Below are positions 30,788 through 41,024 of a DNA stretch of 64,000 nt, in pieces (position 1 is the first letter of the stretch; each line of letters starts with the position of its first letter). The translations under genes were made by a program, and so were the position numbers. The notes beneath the pieces are model-generated. The model was given only the letters and a program-made list of their open reading frames with translations, was not told the DNA's origin and searched no databases. This stretch comes from Melissococcus plutonius ATCC 35311. Lineage in GTDB: Bacteria > Bacillota > Bacilli > Lactobacillales > Enterococcaceae. The stretch is taken from the NCBI RefSeq assembly GCF_000270185.1, contig NC_015516.1, positions 977,001-1,041,000 on the forward strand, given 5' to 3'.

Positions 30788-33433
30788 ATGAAACAATTAT
30801 CCAGTAGTCAAATTCGTCAAATGTTTCTTGACTTTTTTAAGTCAAAAGGACATTCAATAGAACCAAGTGCTTCACTTATTCCAGTCAATGATCCAACACT
30901 TCTTTGGATTAACTCTGGTGTTGCAACTTTAAAAAAATATTTTGATGGTTCGATTGTTCCAGAGAACCCAAGAATCACAAATGCTCAAAAGTCTATTCGA
31001 ACAAATGATATTGAGAATGTTGGAAAAACAGCTCGGCATCATACTATGTTTGAAATGTTAGGGAATTTTTCAATTGGTGATTATTTTAAAGAAGAAGCGA
31101 TTCATTGGGCATGGGAATTTTTAACTTCACCAAAATGGATGGCTTTTGATCCTCAAAAACTATATGTTACGGTTTATCCAAAAGATCAGGAAACAAAACG
31201 AATCTGGCATGAAGAAATGAAGTTACCTCTTGATCATATTATTGAATTGGAAGATAATTTTTGGGATATTGGTTCAGGACCAAGCGGCCCTGATACAGAA
31301 ATTTTTTATGATAGAGGAGCTGAATTCCTAGATATTCCAGAAAATGATCCAGAGAATTTTCCAGGTGGTGAAAATGAACGTTATTTAGAAATTTGGAATC
31401 TTGTTTTTTCTGAATTCAATCATACAGCTGAAGACACCTTTGAACCCTTACCACATAAAAACATTGATACAGGTATGGGATTAGAAAGAATGGTTTCAAT
31501 TGTTCAAGAAGCACCAACTAATTTTGAAACAGATTTATTTTTACCCATTATTCATGAAATTGAAAAATTGAGTGGAAAAGCAAAATATGGAGAAAATCCA
31601 CAAATAGACATCTCATTCAAAGTAATTGCAGACCATATTCGTGCATTATCGTTTGCGATTGGTGATGGTGCATTACCTTCAAATGAGGGAAGTGGTTATG
31701 TTTTACGTCGTTTATTACGTAGAGCTGTTATGCATGGAAAAAAATTAGGAATCGATCAAGCCTTCTTGTATCAACTTGTTTCTATTGTTGGTGAAATTAT
31801 GGTTAGTTATTATCCAGAAATTTTAAGACAAAAAACTTTTATTGAAAAAGTAATTCGCACTGAAGAAGAACGCTTTAATGAAACGATCAACGATGGCTTG
31901 GGTATCTTAAATGACTTGATGGAGCAAGTTAAATTAACTAAGTCCAATACTTTAGATGGTAAGAGTATTTTCAAATTATATGATACGTATGGATTTCCTG
32001 TAGAACTGACAGAAGAAATTGCAACTGATGCTGGTTTAACAGTTGATCATATGGGATTTGAAGAAGAAATGAAAGTCCAACGTGAACGAGCAAGAAAAGC
32101 ACGGAATAATGAAACATCAATGAATGTTCAGTCTGCTGTTCTAACAGATATCAAGGTCAAAAGCACGTTTGTTGGCTATGAAGTTTTAGATAATGCAAGT
32201 GAATTATTGGTTCTTTTACAAAATAAAAAAATGGTAGATACAGTAGAAAAGGGGATGGCTGAGCTTATTTTTGCTGAAACGCCTTTCTATGCTGAAATGG
32301 GCGGCCAGGTTGCTGATCATGGGATTATTGAAGATGGTGAAGGAAATCAAGTGGCTTATGTCATTGATGTTCAAAAAGCACCAAATGGTCAAACGTTGCA
32401 TAAAGTAGAAGTCACACAACCAATGATCGAAGGAAATATTTATCAACTACATGTAGATAAACAAATGAGAACTTATATTATGAAAAATCATACAGCTACT
32501 CATTTGCTACATCGAGCTTTAAAAGATGTTTTAGGTGAACATGCTACTCAGGCAGGTTCATTAGTTGATGCAGACCATTTGCGTTTTGATTTTACTCACT
32601 TTGGACAGGTGACAGAAGAAGAATTGCGCCAAATGGAAAAGATTGTCAATGAAAAGATTTGGGCAGCTATGCCAGTGAATACAGTGGAAACAGATATCAA
32701 TACGGCAAAAAGTATGGGAGCTATGGCTTTATTTGGCGAAAAATATGGTCATGAGGTACGGGTAGTGACCATTTCTGATTATTCACTAGAGCTATGTGGC
32801 GGTACACATGTTTCCAATACAGAAGATATTGGCATTTTTAAAATTGTCTCTGAATCAGGGATTGGTGCAGGCACTCGTCGAATTGATGCTGTAACGAGTA
32901 AGGAAGCTTATCGGTTATTATCTGAAGAAGAAGATCAATTAAAAGAAGTTGCAAAACTTGTTAAATCTTCACAATTGAAGGAAACAGTAATAAAAGTAGA
33001 ACAACAACAACAACTACTACGCGAATTACAAAAAGAAAATGATAAATTGGCTAGTAGACTAGCAAGTCAAGAAGGCGATGCAGCTTTTAAAGAAATTCAT
33101 GAGAGTCATGGAGTTTCCTATATTACTGCACAGGTAAAAGTAAAAGATACAACTCAATTAAGACAGCTAGCTGATCAATGGAAACAAAAACAATTATCTG
33201 ATTTATTAGTATTGGTCACAACTCAGGCAGATAAAGTAAATCTATTGGTTGCAATGTCAGAAGAACTAAATCAAAAAGGACTAAAAGCGGGGGATCTAAT
33301 CAAAGCTATTGCACCAAAAGTTGGTGGCAGTGGCGGTGGTCGACCAAATATGGCACAAGCAGGTGGTAAAAATCCAGCTGGAATTCCAGAAGCATTCTCC
33401 GAAGTAGAACATTGGTTAACTGAAAATGCTTAA
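30788..33433 (+). CDS. alaS: Alanyl-tRNA synthetase
   Basis: Charges tRNA(Ala) with alanine and edits mischarged Ser/Gly. The class II catalytic domain begins [15 protein letters not shown]. The editing domain carries the [11 protein letters not shown] zinc motif (HxxxH) and CGGTHVSNT. The C-terminal DHHA1-like domain ends [18 protein letters not shown], the Gly-rich tRNA-binding signature. It has 881 aa, full length. SD AAGGTGGGA precedes ATG 30788. It is governed by the T-box leader immediately upstream. A hairpin at 33487-33528 ends the transcript. Confidence 0.97.
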   Translation: MKQLSSSQIRQMFLDFFKSKGHSIEPSASLIPVNDPTLLWINSGVATLKKYFDGSIVPENPRITNAQKSIRTNDIENVGKTARHHTMFEMLGNFSIGDYFKEEAIHWAWEFLTSPKWMAFDPQKLYVTVYPKDQETKRIWHEEMKLPLDHIIELEDNFWDIGSGPSGPDTEIFYDRGAEFLDIPENDPENFPGGENERYLEIWNLVFSEFNHTAEDTFEPLPHKNIDTGMGLERMVSIVQEAPTNFETDLFLPIIHEIEKLSGKAKYGENPQIDISFKVIADHIRALSFAIGDGALPSNEGSGYVLRRLLRRAVMHGKKLGIDQAFLYQLVSIVGEIMVSYYPEILRQKTFIEKVIRTEEERFNETINDGLGILNDLMEQVKLTKSNTLDGKSIFKLYDTYGFPVELTEEIATDAGLTVDHMGFEEEMKVQRERARKARNNETSMNVQSAVLTDIKVKSTFVGYEVLDNASELLVLLQNKKMVDTVEKGMAELIFAETPFYAEMGGQVADHGIIEDGEGNQVAYVIDVQKAPNGQTLHKVEVTQPMIEGNIYQLHVDKQMRTYIMKNHTATHLLHRALKDVLGEHATQAGSLVDADHLRFDFTHFGQVTEEELRQMEKIVNEKIWAAMPVNTVETDINTAKSMGAMALFGEKYGHEVRVVTISDYSLELCGGTHVSNTEDIGIFKIVSESGIGAGTRRIDAVTSKEAYRLLSEEEDQLKEVAKLVKSSQLKETVIKVEQQQQLLRELQKENDKLASRLASQEGDAAFKEIHESHGVSYITAQVKVKDTTQLRQLADQWKQKQLSDLLVLVTTQADKVNLLVAMSEELNQKGLKAGDLIKAIAPKVGGSGGGRPNMAQAGGKNPAGIPEAFSEVEHWLTENA

Positions 33434-33486
33434 AGCCAAGGAATAGATAAAGTTATAGTCATAATTATTTATAGGTAATGTTAATT

Positions 33487-33531
33487 AGACATCTTTTTGC
33501 GGTTATACATTGTGCAAAAAAGATGTCTTTA
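33487..33531 (+). terminator. Terminator after alaS
   Basis: AGACATCTTTTTGC/GCAAAAAAGATGTCT stem with a 13-nt loop and TTTATT tail. Confidence 0.8.
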
Positions 33532-33705
33532 TTGATAAAATAATTGATTTGTAATTTAATCTAAATAAAATTTACGATAAAAAATATTTTTTAGTTACAA
33601 ATAAAGTGAATAATATAAATGAATAAAAAGAACAGCTGAACAAGGAATATTTAAACATTTATCAAGTATAATGAAGTGAATAGGATAAAAAGGGAGAGAA
33701 AATTT

Positions 33706-34710
33706 TTGGATATTTATTTAAAAAAAGCTATTTTACATATTATCGATCGGGATGCGGGTTCACCTATTTATTCAAAAAAAGAGTTAGATTTGACAACAGA
33801 ATATATTCGTACTTACCTAATAAATAAAATCAATAAATTATCCACTGCCCAAACAAAAACTGGTGTTTTAACAAGGTCAAGTTTTTTTATGGAACAACTA
33901 CAAACAATAAATACAGACTTTATTAGCCAAACACAGGCATTAGTTGAACATTGGTATCAAGTCTATTCACAAAGTGAAGAGGCACCAAGTGCTGATTTGC
34001 TTTTCATTTTATATGAAGTAGATACGATTAAGCATTTGGCTATGCTCAAATTAAATTATAAAGAGAGTTATACCCATTTTGTGGATTGTGAAGAAGAAAG
34101 TATCTATAATAAATTAATTATAAATCGAGCAATTTTACCAACTAAATCACAAAAACCAGATGAGGGAATTACCATTAATTTAAGTACGTTAACCTATGAG
34201 CTACTAGAAAAACGTTATCTATTTTCAGGAGAAAAAATTTGGTATTTCTCTGAAAAAGTTATTGAAACACAACCAGCACCTTCCATTGATGAAAATATAA
34301 AAGAAATAAAAAAAGCAGTCAAATATATAGGGAAAAAATTTGATGAAGATGAATTTGAATTAATGGCAACCGTTAAAGAAGCAGTATATGAGTGTATTGA
34401 GGAAACTGGAACTATTAACAATGAACATATTGCTGAGCAGGTTTTTAAAGAAAATATTTCTGCTAAAATGGCTTATAAAGACGAAATGAATGAATCAAAC
34501 TTTGTTGATGAAACACCTTCAATCCAAAAAGTTAGAGAGATTTCTGAGAAAAAATTTGGTAAGCAAAAATTAAAAATGAATAATGGAATTGAATTGATTG
34601 TACCCATAGATGTTTATCGAAATCAAGAATTTGTTGAAATTGTTAATAATCCCGATGGTACGCTATCAGTTTTATTAAAAAATATCGAAAAAATTAGCAA
34701 TCAATTGTAA
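33706..34710 (+). CDS. Nucleoid-associated protein (YejK/NdpA family)
   Basis: A 334-residue soluble protein. The opening LDIYLKKAILHIIDRDAGSPIYSKKELDL is a family-typical N-terminus. An acidic/helical middle part and a Lys-rich C-terminal half follow, with NGIELIVPIDVYRN near the end. The pattern fits the 37-kDa nucleoid-associated protein family (PF04245) seen in enterococci. DNA association is the family inference; no motif proves it. TTG 33706 with GGGAG at 33692-33696 (nine nt spacing) is preferred over the earlier ATG 33676, which has no SD. It stands alone between alaS and the YugP-like gene. Confidence 0.75.
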   Translation: MDIYLKKAILHIIDRDAGSPIYSKKELDLTTEYIRTYLINKINKLSTAQTKTGVLTRSSFFMEQLQTINTDFISQTQALVEHWYQVYSQSEEAPSADLLFILYEVDTIKHLAMLKLNYKESYTHFVDCEEESIYNKLIINRAILPTKSQKPDEGITINLSTLTYELLEKRYLFSGEKIWYFSEKVIETQPAPSIDENIKEIKKAVKYIGKKFDEDEFELMATVKEAVYECIEETGTINNEHIAEQVFKENISAKMAYKDEMNESNFVDETPSIQKVREISEKKFGKQKLKMNNGIELIVPIDVYRNQEFVEIVNNPDGTLSVLLKNIEKISNQL

Positions 34711-34951
34711 ATAATAAAACAGATAATTTTGCTATTCATTGTTTAATTCATTGAACAAATGATGAACTGTAACTTATTTTAAATTTCGCCCCTTTTAGAC
34801 TAGTGTATTGATAGGTAATATTAAATAATTGTTGATAAACAATAATAAATCGAATTTTTTATCTAAAGCAAGCTTCATGAATTTTTCAATAATCATTTAT
34901 ACATTTTTTATAAAAGCATGATACAATAGAAAAAAGAATGGAGGAATGACA

Positions 34952-35656
34952 ATGTTCCCTTTTTATGCTTTTTTTGATCCAACATATATCTTAGTAATTA
35001 TTGGTTTATTCATTTCGATGGCTGCATCTGCTTATGTCAATAGTACCTTTAAAAAATATGATCGAATAACGAGTCGTAATCATGTTACTGGTACACAGGC
35101 AGCTCAATTTATTCTACAAAAAGAAAATATTAAGGATGTTGGCATCCAACAAATTGCAGGAAATTTAACAGATAATTATAATTCTGGAAATAAAATACTT
35201 AGCTTATCAGAAGCTACTGCTCAGGCAACTTCAGTTGCTGCTATTGGTGTCGCTGCCCATGAATGTGGACATGCGGTTCAGGATCATACTAATTATATAC
35301 CATTAAGAGTTCGTTCAACAATTGTTCCGCTAGCTAATATTGGTTCTACCGCTGCCTTTCCAATTATTTTGATTGGTGTTTTAATTGGCTGGAATCAAAC
35401 ATTAATTAATATTGGTATCTTTGCTTTTTCTCTAGCTCTATTGTTCCAATTAGTTACATTACCTGTTGAGATTAATGCTTCACGTCGTGCATTAAAAATT
35501 CTATCTGAGGGAGAATTGTTAACCAAAGAAGAGATGCCAATGGCTCGCAAAGTTCTATTTGCGGCAGCACTTACCTACGTAGCAGCAGCTTTGGCTACCT
35601 TTTTACAATTAGCTAGACTTATTCTATTGTTTGGTGGCAATAATAGAAGAGATTAA
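34952..35656 (+). CDS. YugP-like zinc metallopeptidase
   Basis: A membrane-bound neutral zinc peptidase-like protein of 234 residues. The N-terminal helix (about 9-26) is followed by AAHECGHAVQD, an HExxH zinc motif, at about 107-117. Two further helices (about 130-170) and LPVEINASRRALKIL follow, the family signature with its Glu ligand. Family PF04298; the substrate is unknown. ATG 34952 is chosen over ATG 34946 because GGAGG at 34940-34944 gives a 7-nt spacer to it. Confidence 0.88.
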   Translation: MFPFYAFFDPTYILVIIGLFISMAASAYVNSTFKKYDRITSRNHVTGTQAAQFILQKENIKDVGIQQIAGNLTDNYNSGNKILSLSEATAQATSVAAIGVAAHECGHAVQDHTNYIPLRVRSTIVPLANIGSTAAFPIILIGVLIGWNQTLINIGIFAFSLALLFQLVTLPVEINASRRALKILSEGELLTKEEMPMARKVLFAAALTYVAAALATFLQLARLILLFGGNNRRD

Positions 35657-35739
35657 TCACTAGAAACAGCGTTCTACTACTTTTCTTTTTATTATTTGTG
35701 CTATGATAAAAATAGATAAATAATAAAGGAGTGAAAGAG

Positions 35740-36081
35740 ATGAAATTAACGACAAAGGTTATTTTAGGTATATGTACTATTGCTGTTACTGGTGTGGCTG
35801 CGGCAACAATTGCAACAGGAAAAATGTCAAAAGAACTTTCACATATGTCGAATCGTTCCAAAGTTAAAAAATTTGTTGGTGATATGTTTGGTAAAAATGA
35901 ACAAATGTTTTCAATTATTGATAGTTTAACAGATGATGAAATTTCTGTATTAGCAAAAATTTTAGCAAAAGTAGAAAATAAAAAAGAAAAATCTTCAAAC
36001 TATGGTAAAAAAATGAAAGAGGATACTGATAATATGATGAATCGGTTTTTTAAATTTATTGAAGAAATGATGCCTAATTAA
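35740..36081 (+). CDS. Small membrane-anchored hypothetical protein
   Basis: A 113-residue protein, not recognised. The N-terminal helix (about 6-24, Ile/Ala/Val/Thr-rich) looks like a membrane anchor or an uncleaved signal. A charged helical region follows, with SLTDDEISVLAKILAKVENK. Lys-rich stretches and a Met/Phe-rich end ending EEMMPN are also seen. SD AAAGGAG at 35724-35730 fits ATG 35740 better than GTG 35731. It is probably its own unit and ends at the hairpin at 36110-36178. Confidence 0.75.
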   Translation: MKLTTKVILGICTIAVTGVAAATIATGKMSKELSHMSNRSKVKKFVGDMFGKNEQMFSIIDSLTDDEISVLAKILAKVENKKEKSSNYGKKMKEDTDNMMNRFFKFIEEMMPN

Positions 36082-36109
36082 TACCATAGAGAATACTATA
36101 AAATAGTTG

Positions 36110-36178
36110 ATGACATTAAAGGAATTTAAAAGTTAGTAATATTGATTTTTAAATTTCTTTAATGTCATTATTTTTTTT
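36110..36178 (+). terminator. Terminator after small membrane protein
   Basis: ATGACATTAAAGGAATTTAAAA pairs imperfectly with TTTTAAATTTCTTTAATGTCAT. T8 follows. Confidence 0.78.
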
Positions 36179-36197
36179 GCATAAAAAATTAGATAAC

Positions 36198-37062
36198 TTA
36201 TTGTTTCTCTAGAATTAAATAACATAAAACAAGATCATCCATTTTTTTGAGAGATAATCCAGTTTGTTCATAAAATTTATCAAGACGATAGTGAAGGGTA
36301 TTACGATGCATAAAAAGTTCTTTGGCTGTGGAACTGATATTGCCTTGATGATGCCATAAAGCGAAAATAATTTTTTGAATATCTGAATTATTTGCAATTT
36401 GTTGTTTTAACCTTTGGATGGTTGGACTGTCTTTTAAACGATCTTTTATAAAATAACGTAAAGCTATTTCCGTGAATGTACATATTTGTTTTGCTTGATT
36501 GCTAGTAATTTCTTCTTTGAAAAAATTGTTGTTCTTCTTTAAATAATAAAGGAAAATTCATGGTAGTTGGGAAAAAACTTCCAACAAATACGAGAGTTTT
36601 TAAGTTAAAGTCCATATCTAATGTTAGAAAAATATCTTCTAATTCTTTTAAGGAATAATGATTTTTCTTAAAAGGTTCAATAATAAGACCATCTGTTTCG
36701 TTTAAAAAAAATAAGTCAGTTACAGTGGGAAACATGGTTCGGATAGCTATTTCCCATTCAGATTTTTGTAAATGATCTGTTTTTTCTAAATGAAATTGCA
36801 ATATTCTGAATACGCCTTCATCTTTTGAAAGTGGAAGATGACGAAATAGATAATTATACCAGTTATGACGTAATTGTAGATTAGCAGGATTTTCCTGAAG
36901 AAAGAAAGTTTCCAAAAGCTTTTGTTCTTCTGTCGTTAATTGTGCTTTTTCAATGATAAAATAACCGTCATCAATAGGTAAAGAAAGATAAGTAGTAGTA
37001 GTTGCTTGCTTTTTTGAAAGTATCCCATTTGGATAAAGCTTTAATAATTTGGTAACAAACAT
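36198..37062 (-). pseudogene. PucR-type transcriptional regulator, frameshifted
   Basis: The N-terminal part (MFVTKLLKLYPNG..., ATG 37062 with SD GGGAGG seven nt upstream) runs to a stop at 36502. In the other frame the sequence continues through FKEEITSNQAKQICTFTEIA. It then runs to HHQGNISSTAKELFMHRNTL and HYRLDKFYEQTGLSL, the C-terminal PucR helix-turn-helix, and a stop at 36198. The break falls at a run of six A (36520-36525 plus strand; T on the coding strand). Losing one base restores a single frame of about 287 codons. The DNA-binding half is intact but out of frame. It would be a purine- or sugar-type activator by family; the ligand is unknown. Confidence 0.78.
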
Positions 37063-37137
37063 AGACATACCTCCCAATTTTATTGTAACATGAAACTAAT
37101 TACACGGTTTAACTTTAATGAATGAAAGGTAAAATTT

Positions 37138-37629
37138 ATGGAAATATTGACAACATCAGAGAAAAAATTTTTTATGAATGAGGCGTTAACTGAAGCAAAA
37201 AAAGCAGAAAAACTGGGAGAAGTTCCAATTGGTGCTGTCGTTGTATATCAAAAACAAATTATTGCACGTGGCTATAATTTAAGAGAAAAAATACAAAAAG
37301 CCACAGCTCATGCAGAAATTCTAGCAATTAATGAAGCTTGTACCTTTCTTAATAGTTGGCGTTTAGAAGAAACGAGATTATTTGTGACATTAGAACCTTG
37401 TTCAATGTGTAGTGGTGCGATGCTGTTAGCAAGAATTCCTGAAGTTTATTATGGAGCAAAAGATCCAAAAGGTGGAGCAGCAGGAACTTTGATAAACTTG
37501 TTAGCCGATAGTCGTTTTAATCATGTAGCAAAAACAGAATCAGGTGTTTTGGAAGAACCTTGCAGTCAGATTTTAACCAATTTTTTTAAGCAATTAAGAA
37601 AAAAAAGAAAAAATAGTCAAAAAGGCTAG
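37138..37629 (+). CDS. tadA: tRNA-specific adenosine deaminase
   Basis: Deaminates the wobble adenosine of tRNA(Arg) (ACG anticodon) to inosine. The cytidine-deaminase fold shows the HAEILAINEA zinc motif with catalytic Glu at about residue 60, and PCSMCSGAMLLARIPEV with the two Cys ligands near 90. It has 163 aa, normal. The SD is a weak GAAAGG, 7 nt from ATG 37138. The SRP RNA gene begins about 30 nt after the stop, a conserved order. The next gene in many Firmicutes, dnaX, is absent here. Confidence 0.95.
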   Translation: MEILTTSEKKFFMNEALTEAKKAEKLGEVPIGAVVVYQKQIIARGYNLREKIQKATAHAEILAINEACTFLNSWRLEETRLFVTLEPCSMCSGAMLLARIPEVYYGAKDPKGGAAGTLINLLADSRFNHVAKTESGVLEEPCSQILTNFFKQLRKKRKNSQKG

Positions 37630-37661
37630 CCAAATATCAAAAATTAAGGTATACTATTCTT

Positions 37662-37763
37662 TGCCGAGAGGCTAGGACAATGGCGGACTTGTGAATTGTG
37701 TCAGATCTGGAAGGAAGCAGCACTAAGCAGGTGTCGCCATGTGTCTGATTAATTTAGTAATTG
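37662..37763 (+). ncRNA. ffs: Small SRP RNA (4.5S / scRNA)
   Basis: RNA component of the signal recognition particle that binds Ffh. The diagnostic loop GTCAGATCTGGAAGGAAGCAG and the following GCAGGTGTCGCC are present. GACAATGGCG (37676-37685) pairs with CGCCATGTGTC (37735-37745) to close the long helix. The -10 TATACT at 37650-37655 puts the start near 37662. The terminator at 37769-37790 follows. It is the small type without Alu domain; exact ends are estimated. Confidence 0.93.
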
Positions 37764-37768
37764 ATTTC

Positions 37769-37790
37769 AAAGGCTCTTAAGCCTTTTTTA
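37769..37790 (+). terminator. Terminator after SRP RNA
   Basis: AAAGGCT/AGCCTTT stem with T-rich tail. Confidence 0.8.
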
Positions 37791-38176
37791 TTTTGTTTAA
37801 TAAGTAAAAGAGGCAGAAATGAAACAAAAAATAGATTTGTTTTATAACTTGAGTTCATCAATAAAATCTAGTCTCATTTTATTTTTAAAGCGCTGCTAGT
37901 ATTTTTATATAATTCTTTTAAGAATAAGATTATGTTCATTCAACAAATCCTAAATTAATCATTTAAAAAATTTCAATCGAAACATGGATACTATCTTATT
38001 TTAATCTACCCATCCTTTTTAGGATGAATAGATTAAAATAATTTGAATAAATTATATCAAAAACCATTTTCACAAAATTGTTTTCTACTATATTCAATTA
38101 TCGTGATAAAATTAGAAATATGATTCTTTTTTACAAAATATTTTAATGCAGATCATCTGAACCATTTTATGGGTAT
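37791..38176. other. Gene-free region after SRP RNA
   Basis: No gene seen. An inverted repeat TTATTTTAATCTA (37997-38009) and TAGATTAAAATAA (38029-38041), with inner CATCC/GGATG, forms a hairpin. Its closing T run is too weak for a firm terminator call. Confidence 0.5.
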
Positions 38177-38922
38177 TTATGGTTGGGTTACACCGTTGAC
38201 TAATAATTTATTGTTAATTTCATATTTTGCAAATCCAAGCTGCACTTCGCCAGATGTTTTCATTGTTGTAGTACGTACGTAATGCTTCTTCAGACATTCC
38301 TTCATAAGCTACTTTATAGGCGGCTGGGCTCATTCCATATTTATTAACAAAGTCTGTTAAAGTAGTACATCCTTTATAACTTTCACTATTTTGTTGGTAT
38401 TATTGGCATTTGCCTGTGCATTTTGAGCTCGTTGTTTTGTTTGTTCTTGTTCAGTCTGAGATGGTTCAGCTTGCTGCTTTGCTTCTACCTGCGCAGCTTT
38501 AGCTTGGGTTTCTGCATGCTGTTTTACATTATTCAAAGAAACATTTACAACATTCAATCTTCTTTGTAAGTCTAGATTGCCACCGGTATTGCATTTAAAG
38601 TAGATGTAGCCTTATTTACTGTGACGGGTGATATCCGTTGGGGTTGTTTCTGCTTGTTTCATAGCTGCATCGGCATCTTTTACTTTTTGAGTGATTTGAG
38701 TTTGTCTAGCTGTTTTTTTTGCTTCATAAGCTTCTTTATCTTTTTTAGTCTGCCTATCTTTTTTCTCTCTTTCTTTATCACTATTTTTTGAAGTGTTTAA
38801 TTTAGTTTCTTGTCTAGTTGAAGAAGTAGAAGTATCTGCTTCTTCTCATTATTACATCCAGTTAGCAATACGCAAATTGCTGTTCCAATTAAGATATACC
38901 ATGTTGTTTTTTTACTTTTCAT
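38177..38922 (-). pseudogene. Decayed lipoprotein gene
   Basis: On the minus strand ATG 38922 with SD AGGAGGA starts MKSKKTTWYILIGTAICVLL, then TGC, a lipobox signal for Lgt. After that the frame breaks repeatedly. Recognisable pieces in order are EADTSTSSTRQETKLN... with a Lys/Glu-rich helix, PVTVNKATSTLNAIPV, and a Gln/Ala-rich helix (KQQAEPSQTEQEQTKQRAQ). A short FVNKYGMSPAAYKVAYEGMS and a final MKTSGEVQLGFAKYEINNKL then lead to a stop at 38177. At least five frame changes are needed. A single sequencing error cannot explain it, so real decay is likely. The family was not recognised. Confidence 0.8.
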
Positions 38923-39851
38923 TCCTCCTAAATTATGCCAAAATAATTTTGCTTTTGATATATTTTAAAAAATTGAGAAAACCGCTATCTATGCCACTAA
39001 CTATAGATAGTGGTTTTTTATGTTGTTAAACATTAATCAATTTACAGAATAGATATTTCTAATAATTTATCTTTATAAATCAGGGTTAGAGAAGGCACTA
39101 TTATGCAATCATCATAGATCTAAAGATTTTAATGAATGTTTCATTCTCAATTATTATAATATAGATAAATCTAGCCAGTAAATTAGTTATTTTTAAAAAA
39201 TGTTATTTATGATGGTTTAAAGACAGAGTTCATTGAATTTTTGTTAACTTTGACTGCATAAATAGTATTCAATCGTAGATTATATTTAGAAAATTAGGTT
39301 GTTGTTTCTCTTTTACTTTTGTTTAAAAATTCATCTGTTTCAGCAAAACTATTTTCTACTAATTAAAAGAATAGGTTGATCATCCTTATTATTATACATG
39401 CTAAAATCTTATAAGTTTATACTTTATTTAAATGATGTTTAGATATTCTAGGTCGTAAGTTTTTGCTATTTTAAAGTGAAGAACAATTTTTATTTTATTT
39501 TTTATAGCGACCATGACCGATTTAGAATTTCCTGTTTGATCAATGCGGCATCAATAATAATTATAGTTATCCTAATAACAAAAATTGAAAATGCTATTAA
39601 GATGAATACATTTAAAAACCATATAAGAATAAAAATTTCTTGATTAACTCTGATAATAGGTTATCAGTTATCCATTTTGGAGTGTGTTTATTTTAATACA
39701 AACCTAAATGGTTCAAATGACTATTACAAGGGATAGAGAAAACAGGAAATTTGTTGAATGAAAGTATTGCTTATTCGTTGCTTTTTTTAAAAAGAATAGG
39801 TTATTGTTTAAATGTAATAATAATTACATTAAATTTATTAAGGAGGGCAAA
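38923..39851. other. Long gene-free region upstream of LPMO
   Basis: Over 900 nt without an intact gene. It holds the hairpin at 38977-39019. On the minus strand at about 39508-39654 is a hydrophobic open stretch (containing IFVIRITIIIIDAALIKQEI) that has no start codon and may be the remnant of a membrane protein gene. Nothing else was recognised. Confidence 0.5.
38977..39019. terminator. Hairpin upstream of lipoprotein pseudogene
   Basis: AAAACCGCTATCTAT (38979-38993) and ATAGATAGTGGTTTTTT (39003-39019) pair with one mismatch. Plus-strand T6 makes it a plausible terminator reading rightwards. Confidence 0.6.
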
Positions 39852-40490
39852 ATGAAAAAATTTTGGATTTATTGTGCAATGTTACTTGGTATGATAGTAG
39901 GAATGGGAATGTTCGCTGGTAATTATGAAGTGTCTGCACATGGCTATGTGATTGATCCAATTAGTCGGGTAAAAAATTCAAAGGCCAATGGCTTTGGTTG
40001 GTCAGGGGGCGAGATTAGTGCACCTGATATTATAACTTGTCCCTATTGTATTGAAGCGCCAACACGTTTGTTGGATAGTGGTCAATTAAATGGTAAACTT
40101 GCTTCAGCTGGATTACCAGGATTCAAATTATTAGATGTGCAAACAGCAGATCGTTGTGTAAAAACAAATATTCATACAGGTGAAAGGGATTTTAAATGGC
40201 ATTTAACACAAGTTCATAAGACAAATCGCTTTAGATATTATATGACTAAACAAGGATGGAATCCTAATAAGCCATTGACTTTGGAAGATATGGATGTCAT
40301 TGGTGTAGATGGCTATCCGATTGGTCAAAATGTACCTATAACACAAGGTTATTATCCAAGCAATAATCCTGTTCATAAAATCACTGTTCCAAAAGATAGA
40401 AGTGGCTATCATGTTATTTATTCAGTATGGGATATTAACGATACACCTAATTCTTTCTATCAAGCCATTGATGTAAATGTTATTGAGTAA
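39852..40490 (+). CDS. Chitin-binding protein, AA10 lytic polysaccharide monooxygenase
   Basis: Secreted copper enzyme that oxidatively cleaves chitin. The signal peptide (1-29, KKFWIYCAMLL core) ends VSA before His30, which becomes the mature N-terminal residue, as required for the copper histidine brace. HGYVIDPISRV follows directly. A second His in FKWHLTQVH (about H117 or H122) supplies the brace partner. The C-terminal YSVWDINDTPNSFYQAIDVN is AA10-typical. It has 212 aa and consists of a catalytic domain only. ATG 39852 has SD AAGGAGGGC. A substrate-acting chitinase is not in the window. Whether it acts on chitin or on cellulose is not shown. Confidence 0.93.
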   Translation: MKKFWIYCAMLLGMIVGMGMFAGNYEVSAHGYVIDPISRVKNSKANGFGWSGGEISAPDIITCPYCIEAPTRLLDSGQLNGKLASAGLPGFKLLDVQTADRCVKTNIHTGERDFKWHLTQVHKTNRFRYYMTKQGWNPNKPLTLEDMDVIGVDGYPIGQNVPITQGYYPSNNPVHKITVPKDRSGYHVIYSVWDINDTPNSFYQAIDVNVIE

Positions 40491-40538
40491 TATTTTCTTG
40501 TTTTGAAGGTTGTATGATGATATCATTTCAAAATAAAT

Positions 40539-40573
40539 AAAAAGATTAAAGCAGATTTGCTTTAATCTTTTTA
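40539..40573 (+). terminator. Terminator after LPMO
   Basis: AAAAAGATTAAAGCA/TGCTTTAATCTTTTT stem with a 4-nt loop and T-rich tail. Confidence 0.88.
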
Positions 40574-41024
40574 TTTTAATCGACAAATGGAAAAATTTAC
40601 TCAGACTATTAGAGAGAAAGGAAATTTTATTTTTTTCTAAGCTATTTATAGCAGTATCAAAAACTAATTTCAAACAATTAGATAATTTGTCTGTTTTTTA
40701 ATAAGAATTAGAAAAATAGCAATAAAATCTTTTCATTTAGAAATCCTATCAAAAAATTAATTAAAAATGAGTCATTTTGTTTAGCTCCCTTGTTAAAATC
40801 TAAAAAATTGAGAAATTCATCAAAATTTTTATTAGTATTTAAATAATTTGGTTCTAACTCACTTTATTTTAGCTTATTAAGGAAAGTGAATACCTATGGA
40901 TTAATAATTGTCTAAAAAGTCTATTCGCTAAGAAGATTTGCATATTATTCCCAATTTTTCCTTTTTCTTACTATAATGATGAAAAAGACATATAAAAGAC
41001 AGAACTGAGGCGAGAGGTGTCTAT
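40574..41024. other. Intergenic region before alpha-glucosidase
   Basis: About 450 nt without genes. TATAAT at 40972-40977 is a likely -10 for the glucosidase; no good -35 or cre site was found. Confidence 0.45.

Noticed and set aside
38793-39029. Plus-strand open frame of 78 codons across the lipoprotein pseudogene start
   Set aside because: It is antisense to a recognisable lipoprotein signal peptide and has no SD; a shadow frame.
39508-39654. Minus-strand membrane-protein-like stretch
   Set aside because: It is hydrophobic but lacks a start codon and SD, so only noted as a possible remnant.
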